Assembly (NCBI GenBank): GCA_023135195.1
Contig: JAGLTQ010000100.1
Location: forward strand, 43,618 to 107,617
DNA from: Gammaproteobacteria bacterium
GTDB lineage: Bacteria > Pseudomonadota > Gammaproteobacteria > UBA6429 > Thiohalophilaceae
Length of the DNA stretch: 64,000 nucleotides
Direction: 5' to 3'
Below the pieces are notes generated by a model. The model did not search any database and was not told where the DNA came from. It was given only the letters and a program-made list of their open reading frames with translations. This document shows, piece after piece, positions 46,769-56,855 of the stretch. Each line of letters begins with the position of its first letter. Positions within the stretch are counted from its first letter, which is position 1. Both the position numbers and the translations under genes were made by a program.

Positions 46769-48229
46769 TTACTCCTCGATTTTCAATGGTAAGAATTGTG
46801 GCGATCCTCCACGTTGAATAAGTACCCGTACCCATTTATCCTCGGGTAATTCCTTTACAATTCTTAAAAACTGTTTTGTATTCTTAACCTTCTGCCCATT
46901 TAACTTCAACAAAATATCACCACGGCGAATACCTGCTCTTGATGCTGCACCCTCCTCTACCGACTGAACAAGAAGCCCATTTTCAACCTTAGCGCGTTTA
47001 CGCTGCTCCCTTGTAAGAGTAACAACTTCGATATTCAATCGATTACTTTTCGTTTCTTTGGGTTCACTATCCTTTTCAGCTAACTCTTCTTCTGCCGGTA
47101 GCTCTGCAATTTTCACCCTTAAATGTTTTTGTTTACCATCACGGATAATACGCATATTTACATTGCTTCCAATAGGTGCGCGACCAACGGCGAGAGGTAA
47201 ATCTGATGATCTGTTAATTGTGGCTCTATTAAAATGTGTAATTACATCACCTACTTCAATGCCCGCCTTCTTTGCAGGAGTATCATCCAAAACGCGTAAT
47301 ACCACTGCCCCCATTGGCTTCTTCATACCAAATGATTCAGCAAGTTCCTTATTTACATCCTGAATTAAAACGCCCAACCAGCCCCATTTAGCATGGCCAT
47401 CACGTTTAAGCTGTTCAACAATATCTTTAGCTACATCGATGGGTATAGCAAAAGATAAGCCCATAAAGCCACCAGTGCGACTGTAGATCTGTGAGTTAAT
47501 ACCGACAACTTCACCATCTAAATTAAAAAGAGGGCCACCTGAGTTACCAGGATTAATGGCAACATCTGTTTGAATAAACGGTACGTAACTTTCACTTGGT
47601 AATGTTCGGCCCGTTGCACTAATAACACCTACCGAAACAGAATGATCAAAACCAAAAGGAGATCCTATCGCCATCACCCAGGAGCCCACCTTTAAGTTTG
47701 AAGATGAACCTAACTTTACAACCGGTAAGTTGTCTGCTTCAATTTTTAATAATGCGATATCACTACGTTCATCAGAACCAATGACCGTTGCTTTAAGTTC
47801 ACGGCGATCTTTTAATCGCACTATAATTTTATCTGCATCTCGTATTACATGATGATTTGTAACAACATAACCATCCGAATCAATAATAAAACCTGAACCC
47901 AGCGAATCATTTGTTTGTCTGGTTTGAATATATGAGTTTGCTTTATCTTGCTGATAATTATTTTTCTTGAAATTTTGCTGTTCAAAAAACTTGCGAAACA
48001 AATCTCCGAAAGGTCCATCCAGAGGCATTCCAGGGGTTTGATGTGGATTGCCCTTTCGTTTTTTAATTTTTTGTGTGGTACTAATATTTACAACCGCATC
48101 GCTATATTCTTCAACCAGTTGAGTAAAATCAGGTAAACCTGATATTTTTGCAGAAACATTAAAACTTATTAAAGCAAACAGAAAGAAACTTGTTGCAGTA
48201 GCTACCTTTTTAAATACAGGCATCGACAT
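46769..48229 (-). CDS. degP: periplasmic serine protease DegP/MucD
   Basis: 486 residues from the ATG at 48229, preceded by GTGAG; a GTG at 48241 is the longer alternative. Signal peptide about 1-27. Protease domain with TNHHVI (H127), RSDIALLKI (D157) and GNSGGP (S230), then two PDZ domains (about 255-350 and 380-480). Do-family chaperone/protease for misfolded envelope proteins. Placed 11 bases after rseC, so it is under the same sigma-E regulon as in Pseudomonas mucD. Confidence 0.96.
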   Translation of the reverse strand: MSMPVFKKVATATSFFLFALISFNVSAKISGLPDFTQLVEEYSDAVVNISTTQKIKKRKGNPHQTPGMPLDGPFGDLFRKFFEQQNFKKNNYQQDKANSYIQTRQTNDSLGSGFIIDSDGYVVTNHHVIRDADKIIVRLKDRRELKATVIGSDERSDIALLKIEADNLPVVKLGSSSNLKVGSWVMAIGSPFGFDHSVSVGVISATGRTLPSESYVPFIQTDVAINPGNSGGPLFNLDGEVVGINSQIYSRTGGFMGLSFAIPIDVAKDIVEQLKRDGHAKWGWLGVLIQDVNKELAESFGMKKPMGAVVLRVLDDTPAKKAGIEVGDVITHFNRATINRSSDLPLAVGRAPIGSNVNMRIIRDGKQKHLRVKIAELPAEEELAEKDSEPKETKSNRLNIEVVTLTREQRKRAKVENGLLVQSVEEGAASRAGIRRGDILLKLNGQKVKNTKQFLRIVKELPEDKWVRVLIQRGGSPQFLPLKIEE

Positions 48230-48252
48230 AATATTACTCACTTTTAAACATT

Positions 48253-48726
48253 TTAAAAATTGATGAAAATGGATGGATTGTTGGTCTTTTTTAATATAAC
48301 AGGCTGGTAACTTTCATTCTTCTCAATAGACTTTGAAAAGTTTTTTACTTTTTTCATACCAAGTAAAAAACCCACTACTGCAAAAACAATGACAAGTAAC
48401 TCATTATTAGGTGCTCCAATACTTTGCGCAACAAATTGCCCAAGAAGTGAGAACAGAAATAAAAATAATAGCGGTAACATATAGATCACAAAAGCACCTT
48501 TTAAGAGTGATGCTTCATTTAAACCAACAACAACATCATCACCCACTTGTGCATTTATATTGTTTATTGCTTTCATTTTTGAAAGTTTATTACCAATAAC
48601 TTTTGATAAAATGGATGTGCCACAGCCTTTGCTTGCACTGCATTCACCGCAAGTCGATTTTCGTTGGGTTTCAATCCATGTTTGATTGTTTTCGATAGAA
48701 ACTACAGTGGCGTTTTCAGTAATCAT
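48253..48726 (-). CDS. rseC: SoxR-reducing system protein RseC
   Basis: 157 residues. Cysteine-rich N-terminus (STCGECSASKGCG) and two membrane helices (about 80-100 and 108-127). Family members are linked to sigma-E regulation and to reduction of SoxR. Starts 3 bases after the rseB stop. Confidence 0.92.
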   Translation of the reverse strand: MITENATVVSIENNQTWIETQRKSTCGECSASKGCGTSILSKVIGNKLSKMKAINNINAQVGDDVVVGLNEASLLKGAFVIYMLPLLFLFLFSLLGQFVAQSIGAPNNELLVIVFAVVGFLLGMKKVKNFSKSIEKNESYQPVILKKTNNPSIFINF

Positions 48727-48729
48727 ATA

Positions 48730-49701
48730 TCACTTAACATGCTCAACTGAATCGCCAATCATTTTGACTGTAGCATGAGGGACTTCACCAACAACGGTCA
48801 CATGATAATCTCCGATAGCTCGACCATACGCATTAATTGCACCCATGGTTGACCCTCCAATGAGATTTTTGCTGCTTTTTATTTTCTTTTCTACAAAAAT
48901 AGAAATTGAAGCTAAACCATCTGAATACATAAAGTGTTCCACCGGCATATCACTTACCGTCATATTATGATGGCGCTTAACACCTGGGATAAAACCTGCT
49001 GGAACGTCCATTATCTTCCAACTCATACTTTTGCTGGTTTCTTTTTTTGCTTTAAAATCTTTAGCTTCATACCAGGTGAATTTTTTATTTTTACTGTTTG
49101 ACAGGTTACGATTTACATTAATAGAATCCGGATAATTAATTTCAGTAAACATAAATTGTTCAACGATTGCCCCGTTACCTCCAATAAGATGATCCTTTAA
49201 CAATAAGCCTGTTTTTGCATCAATCCAGAGCGTATGACTGTAACGGTATTTATCTTTGGGTTTAATCATTAACTTTACGGATGAACGCCCAGCAACCACT
49301 CCATCTTTACCAAAATGGAACTTATAATATTTTGATAATTCTTTAACTTTAAGAGGAAATGTCGGAGGAAACTCGGTATCAGGTCGACTTTTATCAACAA
49401 CCACCGATTTTTTATCTGGTAAAATACAAGTAACGGTGTCGCCAGAACGAATCACTTCACGACCACTTCCATCAAGTGAAATCAATCGCTCAAACTCACC
49501 TTTTTTATCTACACTATGAATGATTTGCATAGATGTTAATTTATTATTTTCACCATAAACAAACTTACCCTCATAATTAAGCATATGAGCAGCATGATGC
49601 ATTTTAGCTAACCACTTTTCTACATCATCTTTAGGATGATCTGCAATCGCAACAAAAGAAATTAACAGTAGCGCAGTAAACGAAAAAAACTTATTTATCA
49701 T
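48730..49701 (-). CDS. rseB: sigma-E regulatory protein RseB/MucB
   Basis: 323 residues from the ATG at 49701, which gives a clean signal peptide (MINKFFSFTALLLISFVAIA). The MucB/RseB core is seen as WLAKMHHAAHMLNYEGKFVY and the LWIDAKTGLLLK segment, then the second domain ending near VVGEVPHATVK. RseB binds RseA and senses lipoprotein/LPS signals in the periplasm. Overlaps rseA by 11 bases. Confidence 0.95.
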   Translation of the reverse strand: MINKFFSFTALLLISFVAIADHPKDDVEKWLAKMHHAAHMLNYEGKFVYGENNKLTSMQIIHSVDKKGEFERLISLDGSGREVIRSGDTVTCILPDKKSVVVDKSRPDTEFPPTFPLKVKELSKYYKFHFGKDGVVAGRSSVKLMIKPKDKYRYSHTLWIDAKTGLLLKDHLIGGNGAIVEQFMFTEINYPDSINVNRNLSNSKNKKFTWYEAKDFKAKKETSKSMSWKIMDVPAGFIPGVKRHHNMTVSDMPVEHFMYSDGLASISIFVEKKIKSSKNLIGGSTMGAINAYGRAIGDYHVTVVGEVPHATVKMIGDSVEHVK

Positions 49702-50287
49702 TGTTAACCTGTTTAGAAGCCGATGTCGGTACAAAACTTACAATTCGGGTATATGGCATAACTCCACTGACTCGCACCGTATTAGAAAACTCATTATGAT
49801 TTACCAGGTAACCACTGAGTTTAGATTCAACGGCTGCATCCAGTTTTTGCCGGGTGGTAAAACTTACCTGGCGAATTTGACCCGGCTGTAATTGTGATGC
49901 AATTTGATATGTCGTTGATGAGGCCTCCGCAGTTGCGAGAACATTATCATCAGATAACTGTGTCTGTTGAACACTCAACACAGCAATAGTACCTACAGCT
50001 GCGGCAACGGCTAAACCTGCGGCTTGTTTCATAACATAACGTGGATTTATACGATGCCAAATGGGTGTAAGTATAACTGGCTCATTTTTTAACTCCTCAC
50101 TAACCGCCACAGAAACATCCAGTGTAGGAAAGTCTGATAACTGCCCTTTCATGACATCACGCGCTAAATGATAACGATGCCAAACCTCTTGCATCTCTTT
50201 ATCTTCTGCAAGCCGTTCACACCATTTATCTTGATCACGTAGTTCACCGTCCATCAAGGCAGAGAGTTTGTCCGTTTTATCGTTCAT
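49691..50287 (-). CDS. rseA: anti-sigma-E factor RseA
   Basis: 198 residues. N-terminal sigma-binding domain (KLSALMDGELRDQDKW, VWHRYHLARDVMKG), a membrane helix at about 90-108, and a periplasmic C-terminal half. It holds RpoE inactive until cleaved by DegS/RseP-type proteases under envelope stress. 46 bases downstream of rpoE. Confidence 0.95.
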   Translation of the reverse strand: MNDKTDKLSALMDGELRDQDKWCERLAEDKEMQEVWHRYHLARDVMKGQLSDFPTLDVSVAVSEELKNEPVILTPIWHRINPRYVMKQAAGLAVAAAVGTIAVLSVQQTQLSDDNVLATAEASSTTYQIASQLQPGQIRQVSFTTRQKLDAAVESKLSGYLVNHNEFSNTVRVSGVMPYTRIVSFVPTSASKQVNNDK

Positions 50288-50333
50288 AATTTATATCTCT
50301 TATATCGAGTTATTTACATCCAGCCAGTCAAAA

Positions 50334-50909
50334 CTAATTCAATAATGGTTTTAATTTTTCATCAATGGTTTCTCGAGCCCTAAAGATACGTGATCTTACG
50401 GTACCAATTGGACAGGACATGGTTTCAGCAATTTCTTCATAGCTCAAACCTTCTATTTCTCTTAATGTGATCGCCATTTTTAAATCTTCAGGCAACTCAT
50501 CTATGGTGCTGAAAACCATATCGGCAATTTCATCCTTGAGTAAAATTCTTTCTGGAGAGGCATGTTCTCGTAGTCTATCTGCCCCTGAATACTGTTCAGC
50601 TTCTGAAGCTTCAATATCATCTCTCGGAGGACGACGTCCCTGCGCCACAATAAAATTCTTCGCGGTATTTATCGCGATACGATAAACCCAGGTATAAAAA
50701 GCGCTATCGCCACGAAATGTTGCTAAGGCCCGATATGCTTTAATAAATGTTTCCTGCGCTAAATCCTGTACTTCATGAGGATCGCGGACATATCGAGACA
50801 AAATACTCATGACACGCTGCTGATACTTGAGTACCAATACGTCGAATGCTTTTTTATCACCTTTTTGTACGCGCTCAACCAGCGCCTGATCTATATTTCT
50901 TTCACCCAT
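50334..50909 (-). CDS. rpoE: RNA polymerase sigma factor RpoE (AlgU)
   Basis: 191 residues. Sigma region 2 in VLKYQQRVMSILSRYVRDPHEVQDLAQETFIKAYRAL with FYTWVYRIAINTAKNF, and region 4 with TLREIEGLSYEEIAETM and GTVRSRIFRARE. It directs envelope-stress genes. Heads the rpoE-rseA-rseB-rseC-degP operon and is divergent from nadB, as in many Gammaproteobacteria. Confidence 0.97.
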   Translation of the reverse strand: MGERNIDQALVERVQKGDKKAFDVLVLKYQQRVMSILSRYVRDPHEVQDLAQETFIKAYRALATFRGDSAFYTWVYRIAINTAKNFIVAQGRRPPRDDIEASEAEQYSGADRLREHASPERILLKDEIADMVFSTIDELPEDLKMAITLREIEGLSYEEIAETMSCPIGTVRSRIFRARETIDEKLKPLLN

Positions 50910-50958
50910 CCGGGTTATTCCTTATCCTTCATGCTTTAAAGGTTCCCGAACATCAAAA

Positions 50959-50984
50959 TAGACATTAAAGACGGGATAGAGTTC
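50959..50984 (-). promoter_or_regulatory. candidate sigma-E promoter of rpoE
   Basis: On the minus strand, TGTGAACTC (GAACTC at 50984-50979) is followed after exactly 16 bases by TCTAT (TCTA at 50962-50959). This fits the sigma-E consensus GAACTT-N16-TCTRA with one or two changes and lies 50 bases before the rpoE start, consistent with autoregulation. Confidence 0.5.
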
Positions 50985-51141
50985 ACAGCTAATCAGTTTT
51001 TTCTTTATGTAAGATATCCACTGTGAATTTTCTTTGTTATAGCTGTGTTTGTAGTATTTTTTTCATGCTTTATTCAGGTAAAATCATTACAAGCTCACTT
51101 TAACACCTTTCATTATAACGATATAGAGAATCGCGTTTTTC

Positions 51142-52749
51142 ATGCAGCATAATACAGATATTCTTATCATTGGTGGTGGCGCAGCAGGATTAAGCTTGGC
51201 ATTGCGTCTGGCAGACACACTCCATATCTCCTTGATTTCAAAGGGCATTTTGCGTGAAGGCTCTACGCTCTACGCTCAGGGTGGCGTTGCTGCTGTACTC
51301 GATCCCAAGGACAGTATTGAGTCACATGTTCAGGACACATTGACGGCTGGCGCTAACCTCTGCAATGAGGATATTGTGCGGTTCACTGTCGAGCATGGTG
51401 CTGAAAATATTGAATGGCTAATCCAGCAAGGTATAGAGTTTACCCGCACTACTAATAACAAGGATTACCATTTAACCCGAGAAGGTGGACATAGTCAGCG
51501 ACGGATTATTCATGCTCAGGATGCCAGTGGCCGGGCGATTGAAACGACTCTCGAACATAAGGTACGCACCCACCCCAACATCGAAATTTATGAACATCAC
51601 AATGCGATAGATCTTATTACCACGGCAAAAATGGGGAAACACTGTAATAACAGCTGTCTCGGCGCCTATATTCTGGACAGAAAGTTCAACCGGGTTGAAG
51701 TCTTTCATGCAAAACACACCATCGTAGCAACGGGTGGCGCAAGTAAGGTTTATCTTTATACCAGTAATCCCGATACATCGACGGGCGATGGAATAGCCAT
51801 GGCCTGGCGTGCAGGTTGTCGAGTAGCAAATATGGAATTTAATCAATTCCACCCAACATGCCTTTATCATTCAGATGCTAAATCATTCCTCATTACCGAA
51901 GCCGTGCGTGGTGAAGGTGGAATATTACGCCTGCCTGATGGTACGCCTTTCATGAAAAAGTTTGATAAACGTGCTGAGCTCGCTCCCCGCGATATCGTTG
52001 CTCGCGCCATTGATCATGAAATGAAACGCTTGGGAACCGAATGTGTATACCTTGATATCAGCCATAAACCCGCAAAGTTTATCATTCGTATGTTCCCAAC
52101 CATTTATAAGCGCTGCCTGGAGTTAGGAATAGATATAACAAAAGAACCCATCCCTGTTGTACCTGCCGCTCACTATACTTGCGGTGGTGTTGTTACGGAT
52201 ATAAATGGTCAAACAGATGTAAACCAGCTTTATGCGATTGGTGAAGCTGCTTTCACAGGTCTACACGGTGCAAATCGCATGGCCAGTAATTCAATTCTTG
52301 AATGTTTAGTATTCGCACAATCAGCAAGTAAACATATTTTAAAACAAGGAAAAAATAAAACAGACAATATAGAACTACCGAGCTGGGATGAAAGCCGGGT
52401 TACCGATTCAGACGAAGAAGTTGTGGTAACACATAACTGGGATGAGTTACGGCGTTTCATGTGGGATTATGTTGGCATCGTAAGAACCAACAAACGTCTT
52501 AAACGCGCAAAAAGCCGAGTTAATTTATTACTCAAAGAGATTGATGAGTACTATGGTAACTTTCGTGTCACCAGTGATTTATTAGAGTTACGTAATCTTG
52601 CAATGGTTGCCGATTTAATCATTCAGTCTGCTATAGATCGTAGGGAAAGCCGTGGTTTGCATTACACCTTAGACCATCCAAATTTGAATGAAGAAGATAA
52701 ACCTGAAAATACGATATTACGGCCAATGGGATTTGTTCCAAAAACATAA
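51142..52749 (+). CDS. nadB: L-aspartate oxidase
   Basis: 535 residues. FAD-binding [29 protein letters not shown], substrate region [17 protein letters not shown], and ATGGASKVY; the C-terminal helical domain has [14 protein letters not shown]. First step of NAD synthesis: aspartate to iminoaspartate. Divergent from rpoE. Confidence 0.97.
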   Translation: MQHNTDILIIGGGAAGLSLALRLADTLHISLISKGILREGSTLYAQGGVAAVLDPKDSIESHVQDTLTAGANLCNEDIVRFTVEHGAENIEWLIQQGIEFTRTTNNKDYHLTREGGHSQRRIIHAQDASGRAIETTLEHKVRTHPNIEIYEHHNAIDLITTAKMGKHCNNSCLGAYILDRKFNRVEVFHAKHTIVATGGASKVYLYTSNPDTSTGDGIAMAWRAGCRVANMEFNQFHPTCLYHSDAKSFLITEAVRGEGGILRLPDGTPFMKKFDKRAELAPRDIVARAIDHEMKRLGTECVYLDISHKPAKFIIRMFPTIYKRCLELGIDITKEPIPVVPAAHYTCGGVVTDINGQTDVNQLYAIGEAAFTGLHGANRMASNSILECLVFAQSASKHILKQGKNKTDNIELPSWDESRVTDSDEEVVVTHNWDELRRFMWDYVGIVRTNKRLKRAKSRVNLLLKEIDEYYGNFRVTSDLLELRNLAMVADLIIQSAIDRRESRGLHYTLDHPNLNEEDKPENTILRPMGFVPKT

Positions 52750-52774
52750 AATAGAGCCCGACCTACAAAAAAAC

Positions 52775-53215
52775 TTAAACCTCAGCCTCTACTTTGGGGC
52801 TAGATAAAAATCGCAGTCGAACACGAAGTTGCCGCAACAAATCTTTATCGGCTGAATCAGGCAACAATAGAACATGAAATACTTTCTTCCTTCCAAAACT
52901 GTTACTCGTTGTGAAATTCAGCCAAATAAGAAAATACGTAACGATACATTCACCATATAATTCTACTGCATATCTTTCTTTGTTATTTATTTCTATTTCC
53001 CACTCATCAGTGCCACTTAACTTTAATGATGTGACTTTATTTAAATTTTGTTTTTTAAAGGTTAATACAGCCACTACGAATAAAAGAACAAGCAGAAGTA
53101 ACTGCACGCTCAAAGATAGAGAAGAAATAAAAATACTAATAATAGAGAAGATGAAAATAAGGTAAAAATAAAGACTAAATATTTTAGAGCTTTTAACTAC
53201 CAGGTCCAGCGGCAT
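52775..53215 (-). CDS. ygfX: YgfX family membrane protein
   Basis: 146 residues from the ATG at 53215 (a longer frame starts at 53245). Two membrane helices (about 13-34 and 37-53), then a beta-rich tail with DEWEIEINNKERYAV and VFHVLLLPDSADKDLLRQLRVRLRF. The family is known as the YgfX/CptA inner-membrane partner of SdhE. The start overlaps the end of sdhE by 23 bases. Some reports call it a toxin of cytoskeletal targets; that has been disputed. Confidence 0.82.
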   Translation of the reverse strand: MPLDLVVKSSKIFSLYFYLIFIFSIISIFISSLSLSVQLLLLVLLFVVAVLTFKKQNLNKVTSLKLSGTDEWEIEINNKERYAVELYGECIVTYFLIWLNFTTSNSFGRKKVFHVLLLPDSADKDLLRQLRVRLRFLSSPKVEAEV

Positions 53216-53462
53216 CTCGAACTTGTTTTGCAACATCGGCAACATCCTTGTCGGTTGGGATATCTTGTCCCATTAAATAATCCAGTAAAAATTGATCCTG
53301 ACATTTTAGTAATTGATGAAAAGCCTTTTTGGCTTTAATCGGTAAATCTGCGTAACGTTTTTCAACAAAGGTCTCTAACATCAAGTCTAATTCCAGCATG
53401 CCACGGCGACACTGCCAGCGTAGGCGTGTTTCATCCAAAGCTAAGTCACTTGAGAACAACAT
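53193..53462 (-). CDS. sdhE: FAD assembly factor SdhE
   Basis: 89 residues. The SdhE signature RLRWQCRRGMLELDLMLETFV carries the RGxxE motif (RGMLE) needed to attach FAD covalently to SdhA. It begins directly after the sdhB stop. The neighbourhood with sdhCDAB and ygfX is the expected one. Confidence 0.95.
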   Translation of the reverse strand: MLFSSDLALDETRLRWQCRRGMLELDLMLETFVEKRYADLPIKAKKAFHQLLKCQDQFLLDYLMGQDIPTDKDVADVAKQVRDAAGPGS

Positions 53463-54158
53463 TTAAACTAAATCCTTAACCATGAGTTTTTTAATACTGT
53501 GAATCGCTTCGGTTGGATTTAATCCTTTAGGACAAACATTGACGCAATTCATAATAGAGTGACAGCGGAACATTCGGTATGGACCATCAAGTTCCTGAAG
53601 TCGCTCAGAGGTCGCTTGATCACGACTATCCGCTAAGAAGCGATAAGATTGTAACAATGCTGCCGGGCCACGAAACTTATCCGAGTTCCACCAAAAAGAA
53701 GGACATGCAGTCGTACAACAACCACATAAAATACATTCATATAAACCATCTAACTTTTCGCGCTGTTCGGGTGTTTGTAAAAACTCAACCTCAGGAACGG
53801 GATCTTTAACCGTGAGATACGGTTTAACCGCACGATAATGGTGATAAAACTGTTCCATATCGACTACCAAATCACGAATAACGGGCATACTCGGAACAGG
53901 TCTAACTTCAATAGGTTCTTTTAATTCTGATAAACGACTTTTACAAGCGAGTCCATTGGTACCATTAATGTTTACCGCATCTGATCCACAAACACCTTCA
54001 CCGCATGAATGCCGAAAGGTAAAGGTTTCATCTTCTGCTTTTATTAGCAACAAAGCATCACGTAACATCATGTCATCCGTTACATTATCCAGAACAAAAT
54101 CCTGCATATACGGTTTTTTGTCTGTTTCAGGATTATAACGGTAAATTTTAAAACGCAT
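53463..54158 (-). CDS. sdhB: succinate dehydrogenase iron-sulfur subunit
   Basis: 231 residues. 2Fe-2S motif SCGEGVCGSDAVNING with later CKS; 4Fe-4S/3Fe-4S motifs CILCGCCTTACPSFWW and CHSIMNCVNVCPKGLNP. It passes electrons from SdhA to ubiquinone. 11 bases after sdhA. Confidence 0.98.
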   Translation of the reverse strand: MRFKIYRYNPETDKKPYMQDFVLDNVTDDMMLRDALLLIKAEDETFTFRHSCGEGVCGSDAVNINGTNGLACKSRLSELKEPIEVRPVPSMPVIRDLVVDMEQFYHHYRAVKPYLTVKDPVPEVEFLQTPEQREKLDGLYECILCGCCTTACPSFWWNSDKFRGPAALLQSYRFLADSRDQATSERLQELDGPYRMFRCHSIMNCVNVCPKGLNPTEAIHSIKKLMVKDLV

Positions 54159-54169
54159 AATGCACCCTA

Positions 54170-55945
54170 TTAATAAACACGAGGTTTAGGCGGAAAGGTA
54201 TCCACTGATATTGGTTTTAAAGTCACAGGTTTATAATCCATGCGATGACCTTCTTTATAATATAGGCTATGTTTTAACCAGCTGACATCATCTCTGTCTG
54301 GATAATCCATACGAGAATGAGCACCACGACTTTCTTTACGCTCTAATGCAGACTTAACCGTCGCTACAGCCAAATCAACCAGGTTTTCTAGTTCCATGGC
54401 CTCAATGCGTGCAGTATTAAACACTTTACTATGATCGGTTATACGAACATTGTTCATTCTTTTTTCAAGTTCTAATACTTTCTCTAAACCTTGTTGTAAA
54501 ATTTCTTCTGTTCTGAATACGCTGCAATAATCTTCCATCGTTTTTTGTAATTCAGCACGTAACTCATGCACTCTTTCACTGCCATCACCACTCGGTTCGT
54601 CCCAGCGTTTTAGATGAAGCAATGCTTGCTCAACACTTTCTTCATCAATTTGTCTATGATGATGATTCGTTTTCAAATACTTTTTAATATCATTACCGGC
54701 GGCACGACCAAACACGACAATATCAAGTAAAGAGTTGCCGCCTAATCTATTGGCGCCATGTACGGAAACACAGGCACATTCACCCACCGCATATAAACCG
54801 GGGATAGACTCTTCACCCTGATCAACAGGTACAACAACTTGTCCATAACGGTTGGTTGGAATACCACCCATGGTGTAATGTGCCGTTGGGAATACAGGAA
54901 TCGATTCTTCTGCGGGATCGATGTGCAAAAAGGTTTTAGAAAGATCACAAATACCCGGCAAACGTTTATACAACACATCACGTCCAAGGTGATCCAGCTT
55001 TAACATCACATGATCCGCATTTGGACCACAACCACGACCTTCTCGCACTTCAATTGCAATTGCTCTACTCACAACATCTCGACTGGCCAGGTCTTTAGCA
55101 TGAGGTGCATAACGTTCCATGAAACGTTCACCATCTTTATTAACAAGATAACCACCTTCTCCACGCGCGCCTTCGGTGATCAACATTCCTTTGCCAGCAA
55201 TGCCCGTAGGATGGAACTGAAAAAACTCCATATCTTGCAATGGTATCCCGGCACGTAATGACATGGCTAAGCCATCGCCCGTATTAATATGTGCATTAGT
55301 ATTCGTGCGAAAAAGCTGCCCTGCTCCACCGGTTGCCAGTAATGTCGTTTTCGCTTCAATTAATAATGGCTCACCGGTTTCAATTTCCAGTACAAGTGCA
55401 CCAAGAATAAAACCATCCTTATCTTTGATAAGATCAATCGCGAAATATTCATCAAAGAAATGTGTTTTTGCACGAATATTTTGTTGATAAAGCGTGTGTA
55501 AAATAGCATGGCCGGTTCTATCTGCCGCGGCACAAGTACGCGCCGCTTGTTCTCCACCAAAGTTTTGGCTTTGACCACCAAAAGGACGTTGATAAATTTT
55601 ACCGCTATCCATTCGACTAAACGGCACGCCCTGATGTTCCAGCTCATAAACAAGATGAGCGGCTGAGCGACACATATATTCAATTGCATCCTGGTCGCCA
55701 AGATAGTCGCTGCCTTTTATGGTGTCATACATGTGCCAGTGCCAGTTATCCGGCAACACATTAGCAAGCGCAGCATTCATCCCACCTTGTGCGGCAACCG
55801 TATGTGAGCGAGTAGGGAATACTTTTGAAACAACTGCCACATGAGCATCAGCTTCTGCGAGTTGCAAAGCAGCTCGTAAGCCACCACCACCGGCTCCAAT
55901 AACAAGGGTATCGAATTTACGTCGTTCTAAATTTTCAATGCTCAT
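54170..55945 (-). CDS. sdhA: succinate dehydrogenase flavoprotein subunit
   Basis: 591 residues. FAD-binding [18 protein letters not shown], the histidine for covalent FAD in [14 protein letters not shown], catalytic region [17 protein letters not shown] and HTIGG-like [10 protein letters not shown]. It oxidises succinate to fumarate. Overlaps sdhD by 4 bases. Confidence 0.98.
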   Translation of the reverse strand: MSIENLERRKFDTLVIGAGGGGLRAALQLAEADAHVAVVSKVFPTRSHTVAAQGGMNAALANVLPDNWHWHMYDTIKGSDYLGDQDAIEYMCRSAAHLVYELEHQGVPFSRMDSGKIYQRPFGGQSQNFGGEQAARTCAAADRTGHAILHTLYQQNIRAKTHFFDEYFAIDLIKDKDGFILGALVLEIETGEPLLIEAKTTLLATGGAGQLFRTNTNAHINTGDGLAMSLRAGIPLQDMEFFQFHPTGIAGKGMLITEGARGEGGYLVNKDGERFMERYAPHAKDLASRDVVSRAIAIEVREGRGCGPNADHVMLKLDHLGRDVLYKRLPGICDLSKTFLHIDPAEESIPVFPTAHYTMGGIPTNRYGQVVVPVDQGEESIPGLYAVGECACVSVHGANRLGGNSLLDIVVFGRAAGNDIKKYLKTNHHHRQIDEESVEQALLHLKRWDEPSGDGSERVHELRAELQKTMEDYCSVFRTEEILQQGLEKVLELEKRMNNVRITDHSKVFNTARIEAMELENLVDLAVATVKSALERKESRGAHSRMDYPDRDDVSWLKHSLYYKEGHRMDYKPVTLKPISVDTFPPKPRVY

Positions 55946-56283
55946 ACTTTTACCAAACTAATAACGATAAGTAATAACCACGTGGCCATTACAAGAAGGA
56001 ATAAAGCCAATACCGTTAATAAAATAAAACGTACGCTACTTGGTTTAGCATAATCAACTAAAATATCACGCACACCCACCCATGCATGAATAAAAAGTGA
56101 GAGGTAAAATATAACGGTGGAGATCAATATAACGGGATGAGAAAAGAAACTGTACCAACTACTATAGTTAATTGGAAAGTTGAGCAGTATCCAAACAATT
56201 AAAAATAAAGAATAAACCGCGATATAAACAGCGGTTAACCGCTGCAATAACCAGGTACGCATGCCTTGAGCTTGTAAACTCAT
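55942..56283 (-). CDS. sdhD: succinate dehydrogenase membrane anchor SdhD
   Basis: 113 residues from the ATG at 56283 ([20 protein letters not shown]); extra upstream frame lies within sdhC. Three membrane helices. The haem-ligand region is seen in [13 protein letters not shown]. Overlaps sdhC by 4 bases. Confidence 0.93.
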   Translation of the reverse strand: MSLQAQGMRTWLLQRLTAVYIAVYSLFLIVWILLNFPINYSSWYSFFSHPVILISTVIFYLSLFIHAWVGVRDILVDYAKPSSVRFILLTVLALFLLVMATWLLLIVISLVKV

Positions 56284-56663
56284 AGTATCCAAACCCCGCT
56301 TATAATCAGCGTTATTATCACAGCAGCAAAAACAACAAACCATGCACTTTTACGTGCGACTGATAATGATACCCCTATATTTTGGTCTATCAATAAGAAA
56401 CGAAAACCTGCTAATAGATGATGTACAAATGACCATGTTAATAAGACTAAAGCTAACTTAATCCATGGTGATGACAAAGACGTTAATGTTTCTGAAAAAC
56501 CAGCTTCACTGCTTAAAGAGAGTTGAAAAAGATATAAGCTAACGGGGATGGCGAGAAATAAAATCAAACCACTTAAGCGATGGTTTATTGAAGCAATGCC
56601 CGTTATTGGCAAGCGGATTTTTAATAAATTTAAATACTTTGGCCTATTATCTTTTGTTTTCAT
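56280..56663 (-). CDS. sdhC: succinate dehydrogenase cytochrome b556 subunit SdhC
   Basis: 127 residues, three membrane helices. Starts KDNRPKYLNLLKIRLPITGIASINHRLSG (quinone-site Ser and Arg) and has HHLLAGFRFLLID with haem-binding histidine. First gene of sdhCDAB-sdhE-ygfX; promoter in the 192-bp gap before ygfZ. Confidence 0.95.
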   Translation of the reverse strand: MKTKDNRPKYLNLLKIRLPITGIASINHRLSGLILFLAIPVSLYLFQLSLSSEAGFSETLTSLSSPWIKLALVLLTWSFVHHLLAGFRFLLIDQNIGVSLSVARKSAWFVVFAAVIITLIISGVWIL

Positions 56664-56753
56664 ACAAAACCTGAGGTTATTGATTTAAAAGATTAGTTCT
56701 ATAATATTCAGATTAGTTCATTTCAAGATTCATAGTCATGCGGTATAATCCAT

Positions 56754-56770
56754 CCCACACTTATCGTGGG
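56754..56770. other. small hairpin in the ygfZ leader
   Basis: Perfect 5-bp stem CCCAC / GTGGG with a 7-base loop, 5 bases after a TATAAT (56744-56749) that could be the -10 box of ygfZ. The -35 region is poor. Regulatory role uncertain. Confidence 0.35.
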
Positions 56771-56855
56771 TTATATTCTATAACATAAAATTCAGTAACA
56801 CTATTGATACAGCAAACGACTACTCTTTTCAAATTATTAATTTCACAGGTTTAAT

